36,683 nucleotides of DNA, from the NCBI GenBank assembly GCA_025355585.1, contig JANXZJ010000146.1, forward strand, positions 1 to 36,683, written 5' to 3'. Shown here piece by piece: positions 25,504-32,502 of this stretch. The notes under the pieces were generated by a model. The model saw only the letters and a program-made list of their open reading frames with translations. It did not search any database and had not been told where the DNA came from. Positions within the stretch are counted from its first letter, which is position 1; each line of letters begins with the position of its first letter. Both the position numbers and the translations under genes were made by a program. The stretch comes from Mariniphaga sp. Lineage in GTDB: Bacteria; Bacteroidota; Bacteroidia; Bacteroidales; Prolixibacteraceae.

Positions 25504-25511
25504 CAAATATA
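25504..25511 (-). promoter_or_regulatory. -7 promoter box of the 7TM kinase gene
   Basis: TATATTTG on the minus strand, in GTTATATTTGCGTCC, 46 bp before the start codon at 25457. No good -33 element at the usual distance. Confidence 0.55.
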
Positions 25512-25688
25512 ACTTTTCAGGCAGGCAATTTTACGAATCTATCCGATAAAAAAATCATTTTAAACAATATATTTAACATGTTATCAAACAAACTTAATAT
25601 ACAACCGCTCTTTTTCCAATTAAAGGATCATCATTTCTTTTGAAACTGCGTTAAAACGTTCTTTCTGTTTTTTCATGAATTTTAATTG

Positions 25689-25711
25689 GCACCAACCACC
25701 GTGATTGGTGC
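25689..25711. promoter_or_regulatory. Operator-like 23-bp palindrome upstream of the GntP gene
   Basis: The arms GCACCAACCAC (25689-25699) and GTGATTGGTGC (25701-25711) are complementary at 10 of 11 positions around a central C. It stands 106 bp before the start at 25818 and about 50 bp upstream of the likely -33 region. No T run follows on either side, so a terminator is unlikely; a binding site for a dimeric regulator fits better. The remainder of 25458-25817 shows only the two promoters. Confidence 0.6.
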
Positions 25712-25760
25712 AAATCAACAAATAAAACGTGCAGGTTCTCTTTAATTTTCAATCGGGACA

Positions 25761-25792
25761 TTTCATTAAAGTGCCAAAATAGTTTACTTTCG
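25761..25792 (+). promoter_or_regulatory. Possible promoter of the GntP gene
   Basis: TTTC (25761-25764), 20 bp, TACTTTCG (25785-25792) is a two-mismatch version of TTTG-N19-21-TAnnTTTG, ending 25 bp before the start codon. Weak match. Confidence 0.4.
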
Positions 25793-25817
25793 TCCGGTAT
25801 TGACTAATTGAACAACT

Positions 25818-27134
25818 ATGCCGCTGATTATTATTGTTGCCGGAATCATACTCCTTTTCGTACTGATAAGTGTTTATAAAATCAGCGCTTTCCTTGCACT
25901 GTTAATTACCTCTTTTGCGGTGGGCTTGCTCAACAGCATGGAGCCACTTACAATTTTGCAATCGATTACTTCAGGACTTGGAAGTACAATGGGCAGCCTG
26001 GCACTGATCATCGTTTTCGGAGCAATGCTGGGGAAAATGCTCGAAGAAAGTGGCGCTGCCTACCAGATCACAAATAAATTGGTTGATCTTTTCGGGATTG
26101 GAAAGATACAGATCGCGATCATGATCACAGGTTTTCTTGTTGGATTGCCAATGATTTACAATGCCGGATTTCTTGTGTTAATACCGCTGATTTATGCACT
26201 TGCAGCCTCAACCAGATTACCGCTGATCTACCTGGGACTCCCTTTGTGTGCGGCACTTTCTGTTACACACGGGTTCCTTCCTCCCCACCCCGCTCCTACT
26301 TCTATCGCATTTATATTTCATGCAAATCCAAATTTAACTTTGTTGTATGGAATGCTGGTTGCAATACCCAGTATTATAATTGCCGGTCCATTGCTTTCAA
26401 GATTCTATACCAACTGGAAGCTCACACCTCCGAAAGAATTGTTTGTTGCACGTGAATTCACGCCCGAAGAATTACCTTCACTTTCGGCAAGTCTGTTCAC
26501 TGCAGTAAGCCCGATTATTTTGATGTTATCAGGTGCAGTTATTCAGATGGTTCTTCCGGCAGAAAACAGCAATGTCAAAATACTGAAGTTTATCAGCGAT
26601 CCTACTGTTGCACTTTTCTTTGCTGTTTTTATCGGGGTTTACCTGCTGGGTATCCGGAAAAAACGAAAGATGTCGGACCTGATGAAAACATTATCCGAAT
26701 CAGCGTCGGGAGTGGCGATGATCCTCCTTATCATTGCCTCAGGTGGTGCTTTCAAGCAAGTACTTGTTGACAGTGGAACTGCCGATTATATTAAAGTGAT
26801 TGCAGGAGGATTCAACATGTCGCCGCTTGTGCTTACCTGGAGCGTAGCTGCATTGATACGATTTGCGATTGGCTCTGCAACGGTCTCGTGTATAACTGCA
26901 GCTGGTTTAACTTTGCCATTGATAGCAGGAACCGGCGTTTCACCTGAACTGATGGTGATTGCAACGGGTGCCGGAAGCCTTATGCTCTCTCATTTTAACG
27001 ATATCGGCTTCTGGATGTTCAAGGAGTACTTCAACACAACGATTAAACAAACCTTCCTTGTCTGGACCGTGATGGAGACATTGATAGGTATTATAGGACT
27101 AATCGGAGTATTGATACTAAATCAGTTCATTTAA
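25818..27134 (+). CDS. GntP-family gluconate/organic-acid:H+ symporter
   Basis: The 438-residue inner-membrane protein has 12-14 hydrophobic segments and matches GntP/GntT transporters in length. Family marks are AMLGKMLEESGAAYQITNKL (gluconate permease signature region), GFLVGLPMIYNAGFLVLIPL, VTHGFLPPHPAP, ALIRFAIGSATVSCITAAG and LSHFNDIGFWMFKEYF. Members take up gluconate or related sugar acids (including idonate, fructuronate and glycerate) with protons; which one cannot be told. No kinase or dehydratase gene for gluconate lies next to it. The upstream 23-bp palindrome suggests regulated expression. Confidence 0.93.
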   Translation: MPLIIIVAGIILLFVLISVYKISAFLALLITSFAVGLLNSMEPLTILQSITSGLGSTMGSLALIIVFGAMLGKMLEESGAAYQITNKLVDLFGIGKIQIAIMITGFLVGLPMIYNAGFLVLIPLIYALAASTRLPLIYLGLPLCAALSVTHGFLPPHPAPTSIAFIFHANPNLTLLYGMLVAIPSIIIAGPLLSRFYTNWKLTPPKELFVAREFTPEELPSLSASLFTAVSPIILMLSGAVIQMVLPAENSNVKILKFISDPTVALFFAVFIGVYLLGIRKKRKMSDLMKTLSESASGVAMILLIIASGGAFKQVLVDSGTADYIKVIAGGFNMSPLVLTWSVAALIRFAIGSATVSCITAAGLTLPLIAGTGVSPELMVIATGAGSLMLSHFNDIGFWMFKEYFNTTIKQTFLVWTVMETLIGIIGLIGVLILNQFI

Positions 27135-27189
27135 ACCACCAATTACTGAATCGATAAAAGAGTTGTTACATTTGTTGAAAATTGATATC

Positions 27190-27279
27190 ATGTGGGATCA
27201 ACTCAAAATACTCAGAGAACAATACATTAATCAACGAATAATGGATTCGATTGATTATGAGAAATTCTGCATGATTTAA
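27190..27279 (+). CDS. Possible 29-residue peptide
   Basis: A short frame of 30 codons (MWDQLKILREQYINQRIMDS...) follows TACATTTG at 27167-27174, a fit to the -7 box, by 15 bp. Composition is ordinary for a coding helix. The last four codons lie in the first unit of the 21-bp array. There is no homologue in the window and no strong ribosome-binding site, so it may be chance or the remnant of a longer gene. Confidence 0.22.
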   Translation: MWDQLKILREQYINQRIMDSIDYEKFCMI

Positions 27280-27581
27280 CCACAATATTGCGTATTTTTC
27301 AAATCCCATTGCAGAATATTTAAAAAGTGTTGCACATTTTTTAATTGTCGTTGCGTATTTTTTCAGTTACATTTCTGCACTTAACAACTTTCTTGCGTAT
27401 CTTTTCAGTTGCATTTCTATATTTAACAACTTCCTTGCGCATTTTTTCAGTTACATTTCTACATTTAACAACTTACTTGCGTATTTTTTCAGTTACATTT
27501 TTACATTTAACAACTTCCTTGCGCATTTTTTCGATTGCATTGCAATATATTACCTTTTTATTACGCTATATTTGTATTGCA
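27267..27581. repeat. Second 21-bp-period array, upstream of the HTH gene
   Basis: Fifteen units, each exactly 21 bp, start at 27267, 27288, 27309 and so on to 27561. From 27351 the units alternate between two types, giving a 42-bp higher-order repeat: type A begins TTGCGTATTTTTTCAG and type B reads TTTCTACATTTAACAACTTC with small changes. The outer units keep the leading TTGC or TTAC and an AT core but are more diverged. There are no gaps or unique spacers. The frame in phase reads as LRIFSVT/FLHLTT heptads only because 21 bp is seven codons. The -7 box of the downstream gene lies inside the last unit. The sequence differs from the array at 1-176 but the period is identical. Confidence 0.92.
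27567..27574 (+). promoter_or_regulatory. -7 promoter box of the HTH gene inside the array
   Basis: TATATTTG within GCTATATTTGTATTGC, 29 bp before the start codon at 27604. A TTG at 27540-27542 lies 24 bp upstream, slightly too far for the usual -33 spacing. A regulator bound to the array would touch this promoter directly. Confidence 0.6.
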
Positions 27582-27603
27582 AAACAATATTTAATCAAAT
27601 CAC

Positions 27604-27981
27604 ATGTTACAATTAGACCTTTACCGAATATTTGAAGACAAGGGCATCGATAACCCACACTACTTTTTAAGAAAGAATGGGTTTACTACTCATACCACGA
27701 GCCGACTTCTAAACAATAAGGTGGACAGTATTAGTTTCAGGCACCTGGAACAAATTTGTTTGCTCCTTAACTGCTCAATCGACGACCTTTTTTCCTGGAC
27801 GAACGAAGATAAAACTGGAATGTACAAAGACCATGTTTTTCAAAAACTCAAACGTGGCCAGCGAAAAGGGAATATTACAAATTCATTAAAAAATCTTCCC
27901 CTTGACAAGTTAAATGAAGTCCGAAACTATATCGATCAGATTGCAATGACCGAAAAGCAAAATGGAAAATCTTTGGATTAG
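27604..27981 (+). CDS. Small Cro/C1-type HTH regulator
   Basis: The 125-residue protein has a helix-turn-helix of the XRE (Cro/C1, HTH_26-like) kind in its first 65 residues: HYFLRKNGFTTHTTSRLLNN as the DNA-binding helices and FRHLEQICLLLNCSIDDLF as the closing helices. The remaining 60 residues are charged and helical (GQRKGNITNSLKNLPLDKLNEV), with no known effector domain. It has no signal peptide. The promoter sits in the last unit of the 21-bp array, so autoregulation through the array is a reasonable guess. The GH13 gene begins 55 bp after its stop, and the two could be one operon. The target genes are unknown. Confidence 0.85.
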   Translation: MLQLDLYRIFEDKGIDNPHYFLRKNGFTTHTTSRLLNNKVDSISFRHLEQICLLLNCSIDDLFSWTNEDKTGMYKDHVFQKLKRGQRKGNITNSLKNLPLDKLNEVRNYIDQIAMTEKQNGKSLD

Positions 27982-28036
27982 TAATTCCGGTCGTTTATTA
28001 ATACCTTTAACGGGAAGTAACATTTTTAAAAATATC

Positions 28037-29419
28037 ATGGCACACTACAAAATCAAGATCATTACCCTGTTGGCAATAACAATCCTGTTTTCGGGGTGCG
28101 ATTTCTCCAAAAAAGAAGCTCCCAAAGCAATTCCATATCCCGACTGGGTAAAAAATAGTGTGATTTACGAGATCAACACGCGTCAATATTCACCTGAAGG
28201 GACCTTTAAAGCATTGGAAACTGACCTTCCCCGGATAAAAGCACTTGGGATCGACATCCTTTGGCTGATGCCCATCTACCCAATCGGGGAAAAAGACCGT
28301 AAAGTACCTGAAGGAGCTAAATCAAGTCTGGGAAGTTACTATTCAATCAGGGATTACCAGGCGGTCAATCCGGAATTCGGTACAGCAGATGATTTTAAAA
28401 ATCTTGTAGATAAAGCACATGAGATGGGTTTTAAAGTAATCCTCGATTGGGTAACCAACCATACCGCACGCGACCACAAATGGATTACAGAACATCCCGA
28501 TTGGTATAAGAAAGATGCCAAAGGTAATATTGCAACGCCAAATGACTGGACCGATTGTGCACAACTCGATTATACAAATAAAGAATTGCGGAAGGAAATG
28601 GTCGGTTCGATGAAGTTCTGGGTGAAGAATTTTGACATTGACGGATTCAGATGTGATATGGCAGGACTGGTTCCCCTCGATTTCTGGGAAGATGCACATG
28701 CTGAACTACAGCAAATCAAGCCGCTTTACATGCTTGCCGAGAATCAGGACAACCCCGAACTTTGCAAGATTGCTTTCGACTCGAATTATGGATGGGAGAT
28801 GCATCACCTGATGAGTGCAATCACACAGGGAAAGAAATCGGCTGGTGAAATACTAAAGTTGCAGACAAAGATCGATTCAGTATTGCCGCAAAGGGCTTTC
28901 AAGCTGAATTTCATCACCAATCATGACGAAAACTCATGGAATGGTACAGCAAAAGAGAAATTTGGGAAAGGTGAAAAAAGTTGTGCCGTACTTACTTACA
29001 CACTTCCAGGCATGCCATTGATTTATAACGGACAGGAAGCAGGAATGACAAAACGTCTTCGGTTTTTCGCAAAAGATACAATCAATTGGAGCGACACATT
29101 GATGATTCCGTTCTACAAAACGTTGAACAGTCTGAAACATCGCAATCAGTCGCTTTGGAATCCTCCCTATGGTGGTAAGCTGGTTCCGCTCACCAATTCG
29201 GCTCCCGGTAAAATTGTTTCGTTCCTTCGGTCATCAACAAATGCACATGTAATGGTATTGATAAACATGAGTCCCGACACGATCACAACAACAATTACAA
29301 CCGCCATTGCAGACGGAAAGTATATCAATACATTCAATCAGAACAAGATCAATTTCAATGTCGATAACCGGAAATGTTACTTCGAACCGTGGGAATATTT
29401 AGTTTTGGAAGGAGAATAA
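28037..29419 (+). CDS. GH13 alpha-amylase-family lipoprotein
   Basis: The start at 28037 (MAHYKIKIITLLAITILF) yields a lipoprotein signal with lipobox FSGC (Cys21); the longer frame to 27962 overlaps the regulator gene. The 460-residue enzyme has the (beta/alpha)8 barrel motifs of GH13: DWVTNH (137-142), FRCDMAG with nucleophile Asp207, LAENQD with acid/base Glu235 and TNHDE with Asp297, so all catalytic residues are present. The YEINTRQYSPEGTF opening is typical of Bacteroidota members. It should cut or transfer alpha-glucosidic bonds of maltodextrin-like glycans at the cell surface or in the periplasm. It has no carbohydrate-binding module and no SusC/SusD partner in the window. Confidence 0.92.
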   Translation: MAHYKIKIITLLAITILFSGCDFSKKEAPKAIPYPDWVKNSVIYEINTRQYSPEGTFKALETDLPRIKALGIDILWLMPIYPIGEKDRKVPEGAKSSLGSYYSIRDYQAVNPEFGTADDFKNLVDKAHEMGFKVILDWVTNHTARDHKWITEHPDWYKKDAKGNIATPNDWTDCAQLDYTNKELRKEMVGSMKFWVKNFDIDGFRCDMAGLVPLDFWEDAHAELQQIKPLYMLAENQDNPELCKIAFDSNYGWEMHHLMSAITQGKKSAGEILKLQTKIDSVLPQRAFKLNFITNHDENSWNGTAKEKFGKGEKSCAVLTYTLPGMPLIYNGQEAGMTKRLRFFAKDTINWSDTLMIPFYKTLNSLKHRNQSLWNPPYGGKLVPLTNSAPGKIVSFLRSSTNAHVMVLINMSPDTITTTITTAIADGKYINTFNQNKINFNVDNRKCYFEPWEYLVLEGE

Positions 29420-29466
29420 AAGCAGTGAAGAGGGAAGGATGATTGCTCCTGGTATGAAGGGTTCAG

Positions 29467-30480
29467 TTAAATATGATCAAGAACATGGTTTCCGCATTGG
29501 GTGCAATTACCCAGCTTATCGAGACCAGTAATTGTTGTTTTGCCGGGTTCTCTCACAATCAGGGAATTGTGGCATTGATCACAATAGGTTGTGTCTCTTT
29601 CCACATCGAAAACATTACCAAGATAGACGTATTTAAGATGTTTTTTCGCGATCGCGTAAAGGTCGATCAGAATATTAATCGGTGTGCTTGCGATCTGCAT
29701 TTGAAAATTAGGAAAATACCTCGAAATATGCAGGACAGTCCGGTCACCTGTTTCGCCGGCAATCCAGCGTACCATTTCTTCAAACTCTGAATAATTGTCG
29801 TTCATTCCGGGAATGACAAGGTTGGTAATTTCAAGGTGTTTTTTCGACGATGAAAGCCGGCTGATTGTTTTCTTGACTGGTGCCAGTCTTGAGTTTGTAA
29901 TCGATTTATAGAAACTTTCCGAAAATGCTTTCAGGTCAACATTGAAGGCGTCAATAAACGGAATAATCTCCTCAAGCGGTTCCCTGTTGATATAACCATT
30001 GGTAACCATCACCGTTTTAAGTCCGGTAGGTTTGGCAAGTTTTGCAACGCTGATCATGTACTCATAAAAAGTGCCCGGTTCGTTGTAAGTAAAAGCAATC
30101 CCGATATTATTCTCCTGTTCACTTGCCATTTTCACAATCGCCTTTACTGTGAATAAGTTGGAGTCATCATAGCTCTGTGGTGTCGGGTGCGATATGCGGT
30201 AATTCTGGCAAAAGAGGCATCGCATCGTACATCCAAGGGAGCCTACTGAAAGAATGGTTGATCCGGGATAAAAATGGTAGAGGGGCTTTTTTTCAATCGG
30301 ATCAAGTCCGATAGCGGTCACCTTTTCAAAAAACTCGCTGTAAAGTTCGCCTTCCTTATTGACGCGGACATTGCACAACCCATGCTCATTGTCTCCTATC
30401 AAACAATAATGTGGGCAGAGTTTGCATTTCACCACGCCGTTTTCAAGTGTCTTATAGTAAAGAGCCTTCATCATCTTCAA
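29467..30480 (-). CDS. amrS: AmrS-type radical SAM enzyme (AmmeMemoRadiSam system)
   Basis: The 337-residue product carries the radical-SAM cluster motif CTMRCLFC (Cys84, 88, 91). An N-terminal CKLCPHYC / GLCNVR segment and the LDPIEKKPLYHFYPGS block are typical of the pyruvate-formate-lyase-activase-like AmrS family; IAFTYNEPGTFYEYM and VMVTNGYINREPL also fit. A C-terminal zinc-ribbon-like segment has CDQC and CTQC pairs. The family is usually encoded with AMMECR1 and MEMO1 domains, neither of which is here. Its substrate is unsettled as far as I know. It is divergent to hydE, 107 bp apart. The -7 box at 30491-30498 is so near that the true start may be the Met at 30471 (MKALYYKTLENG). Confidence 0.9.
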   Translation of the reverse strand: MKMMKALYYKTLENGVVKCKLCPHYCLIGDNEHGLCNVRVNKEGELYSEFFEKVTAIGLDPIEKKPLYHFYPGSTILSVGSLGCTMRCLFCQNYRISHPTPQSYDDSNLFTVKAIVKMASEQENNIGIAFTYNEPGTFYEYMISVAKLAKPTGLKTVMVTNGYINREPLEEIIPFIDAFNVDLKAFSESFYKSITNSRLAPVKKTISRLSSSKKHLEITNLVIPGMNDNYSEFEEMVRWIAGETGDRTVLHISRYFPNFQMQIASTPINILIDLYAIAKKHLKYVYLGNVFDVERDTTYCDQCHNSLIVREPGKTTITGLDKLGNCTQCGNHVLDHI

Positions 30481-30490
30481 ATGCTTTGCA

Positions 30491-30523
30491 CAAATTTACG
30501 AAATCTGCAATACTAATTCCAAA
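30491..30523 (-). promoter_or_regulatory. Promoter of the AmrS gene
   Basis: On the minus strand TTTG (30523-30520), 21 bp, TAAATTTG (30498-30491) fits both Bacteroidota promoter elements and their spacing, the best match in the window. Transcription would start about 5 bp before the annotated start codon. For the divergent hydE gene only a weak TATTTTTA near 30557 is visible. Confidence 0.65.
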
Positions 30524-30587
30524 AAATTAGCCGGGCTGTGTTTAAAAAGAATATGGTATTTTTACTTCATTAATATGAATTCTGACA

Positions 30588-31667
30588 ATGAGCAATATCT
30601 CCGCAATTTTAGAACAATCCTCTTTTTCCCAATCCGATCTGGAGCAACTCCTGAAATGTGACGGGGATGAGAAAAGGCTATTGTTTAAAAAAAGTGGTGA
30701 AGTAAAGGATTTATTTGTCGGCAATAAGGTTTATTTCAGAGGATTAATTGAGTTTTCAAATGTTTGTGAAAAGGATTGCTACTATTGCGGGATAAGGAAC
30801 TCAAATCATGCTGTTCGTCGCTATAATTTGACCGACAGTGAAATACTCGATGCCGCCCGTTTTGCAGATGATAACAGGTTCGGTTCGGTAGTCCTTCAGT
30901 CGGGTGAAAATAGTTCGCCTGCTTTTGCCGACAGGATCACCAGTTTGGTCAGTCAGATCAAACAACTAAGTAATGGGAAGCTTGGTATTACTTTATCAGT
31001 TGGCGAACAGTCCGAATCGGTTTACCGTCGTTGGTTTGAAGCAGGAGCTCACCGGTATCTCTTACGCATCGAAACATCCAATCAATCGCTTTACCACAAA
31101 ATTCATCCCGATGATCAGCATCATGATTTTAACCGCCGTTTGGAATGTCTTCAGGCATTGAAAGCGACCGGTTACCAGACTGGCACGGGTGTAATAATCG
31201 GATTGCCGTTTCAGACAATTTCGGATCTGGCACACGACCTTCTCTTTTTTCAGGAATCTGGAATCGATATGGTTGGAATGGGACCATATATCGGGCACTC
31301 CGATACACCGCTTTATGCTTTTCGTGATGAACTTTTACCCATTCAGGAGAGGTTCGATCTTTCGCTAAAGATGATTGCTGTTCTTCGTATAATGATGAAT
31401 GATATCAATATCGCTGCTGCTACGGCGTTACAGGCAATCGATCCGCTTGGCAGGGAAAAAGGAATAAAAGTCGGGGCAAACATTATTATGCCCAATATCA
31501 CCCCCGGTTTATATCGAAACGATTATAGTCTTTACGAGAATAAACCTTGTATTGATGAAGAGCCGGCCCAGTGTAAAGGGTGTCTGGATGCCCGTATTGC
31601 ATTGGCTGACGGTGAAATTGGTTATGGAGAGTGGGGCGACTCCAAACACTTTTTAAAGAAGAAATAG
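30588..31667 (+). CDS. hydE: [FeFe]-hydrogenase maturase HydE
   Basis: The 359-residue radical SAM enzyme has the cluster motif CEKDCYYCGIR (Cys60, 64, 67) and the BioB-like barrel sequence features VVLQSGENSS, ITLSVGEQSES, YLLRIETSNQ, GTGVIIGLPFQ and VGMGPYIGHSDTPL, all typical of HydE. C-terminal CIDEEPAQC/CKGC (Cys spaced 8 and 3) matches the optional second cluster site of Thermotoga HydE. HydE makes part of the dithiolate-bridged H-cluster with HydG and HydF. None of the other maturases or the hydrogenase lies in this window, so they must be elsewhere. An anaerobic, H2-metabolising life is implied. Confidence 0.93.
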   Translation: MSNISAILEQSSFSQSDLEQLLKCDGDEKRLLFKKSGEVKDLFVGNKVYFRGLIEFSNVCEKDCYYCGIRNSNHAVRRYNLTDSEILDAARFADDNRFGSVVLQSGENSSPAFADRITSLVSQIKQLSNGKLGITLSVGEQSESVYRRWFEAGAHRYLLRIETSNQSLYHKIHPDDQHHDFNRRLECLQALKATGYQTGTGVIIGLPFQTISDLAHDLLFFQESGIDMVGMGPYIGHSDTPLYAFRDELLPIQERFDLSLKMIAVLRIMMNDINIAAATALQAIDPLGREKGIKVGANIIMPNITPGLYRNDYSLYENKPCIDEEPAQCKGCLDARIALADGEIGYGEWGDSKHFLKKK

Positions 31668-31746
31668 AAGGGCAGATGAGTGGATAGATTTTAGCTCTAC
31701 AACGTTTTTTGGGAGTTTTTACTATCTTGCAAAATATTTCTAAAAA

Positions 31747-32067
31747 ATGATTGACTCTAACAAAATTAATGAAGTTGTCACAAAGATTGCAACCAGATTC
31801 AATCCGGATAAAATTATTCTGTTTGGCTCGTATGCTTACGGAATGCCAAATGATGATAGCGACTTAGACTTATTGATCGTACAAGATTCGGATCTACCAA
31901 TACAAAAAAGAGGGCTTGATATTCGTTTGTCATTGATAGGATCGATGATTCCAATTGATCTTTTGATATATACCAGATCTGAATTTGATCAGGAAAAGAA
32001 TAAGCGTTTTTCTTTTTTAAATGCTGCCATCAAAAACTCGAAAGTATTATATGAACGAGCAGATTGA
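31747..32067 (+). CDS. MNT-type nucleotidyltransferase (antitoxin-like)
   Basis: The 106-residue minimal nucleotidyltransferase has the polymerase-beta-type site FGSYAYG (Gly27-Ser28), SDLDLL with Asp39 and Asp41, and a third carboxylate at Asp71 in PIDLLIY, so the catalytic triad is complete. Its stop overlaps the downstream HEPN gene by 17 bp, the usual arrangement of MNT/HEPN (MntA-HepT-like) modules. In characterised pairs the nucleotidyltransferase adds AMP to the HEPN protein and silences it; that role here is from family knowledge. It is preceded by 79 bp without a clear promoter. Confidence 0.88.
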   Translation: MIDSNKINEVVTKIATRFNPDKIILFGSYAYGMPNDDSDLDLLIVQDSDLPIQKRGLDIRLSLIGSMIPIDLLIYTRSEFDQEKNKRFSFLNAAIKNSKVLYERAD

Positions 32068-32446
32068 AGACATAAAAGACTGGATTGAGAAGGCTGACCA
32101 TGATTTAGGTTCGGCAAAAATTATCTATCTACATCTTCCTGATTATTTTGATACGATTGCATTTCATTGCCAACAAGCTGTGGAGAAATATTTAAAAGCT
32201 TTGTTGGTTTATTACCATATCGAATTCTCGCGTTCGCATGATTTGGTTTATCTGCTGGAATTACTTACTAACAAGGTTGATATCGACGATTCTAAATTCG
32301 GAAAAGCATTCTCACTAAATAATGTTGGTGTTCAGATCAGGTATCCAAATAAGATTATCAACCTGACTAAAGAAGAAATAGAGTCTGCCCTTGAGATTTC
32401 TCAGGAATTCAGAGATTTTGTTGTATTTATAATTGGAATATATTAG
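32051..32446 (+). CDS. HEPN-domain protein (toxin-like partner of MNT)
   Basis: I prefer the start at 32051 (MNEQIEDIKDWIEK), which overlaps the MNT gene by 17 bp; a start at 32021 would add ten residues. The 131-residue all-helical product has the HEPN hallmarks WIEKADHDLGSAK, YFDTIAFHCQQAVEKYLKALL and SRSHDLVYLLE of the PF05168 group. The RX4HXY motif of RNase HepT toxins (catalytic Arg/His and the modified Tyr) is not visible. This pair may therefore belong to the HEPN subset without obvious RNase activity, or use a different site. Confidence 0.85.
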   Translation: MNEQIEDIKDWIEKADHDLGSAKIIYLHLPDYFDTIAFHCQQAVEKYLKALLVYYHIEFSRSHDLVYLLELLTNKVDIDDSKFGKAFSLNNVGVQIRYPNKIINLTKEEIESALEISQEFRDFVVFIIGIY

Positions 32447-32454
32447 AATATAGT

Positions 32455-32486
32455 CGGTTAGCAGGAGGAAGTTGATCGCCTGACCG
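32455..32486. terminator. Possible terminator between convergent genes
   Basis: CGGTTAG (32455-32461) and CTGACCG (32480-32486) pair with one G-T wobble around an 18-base loop, in the 56-bp gap between the HEPN gene and the convergent helicase gene. T-rich sequence follows on the plus side. Confidence 0.35.
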
Positions 32487-32502
32487 TCTCTACTTCTATT
32501 TT

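Noticed and set aside
27351-27539. CRISPR-like array (42-bp repeats)
   Set aside because: Units are contiguous with no unique spacers, and no cas genes are present.
27345-27635. Plus-strand frame with LRIFSVT/FLHLTT repeats
   Set aside because: Translation of the second 21-bp array; it overlaps the promoter and start of the HTH gene in another frame.
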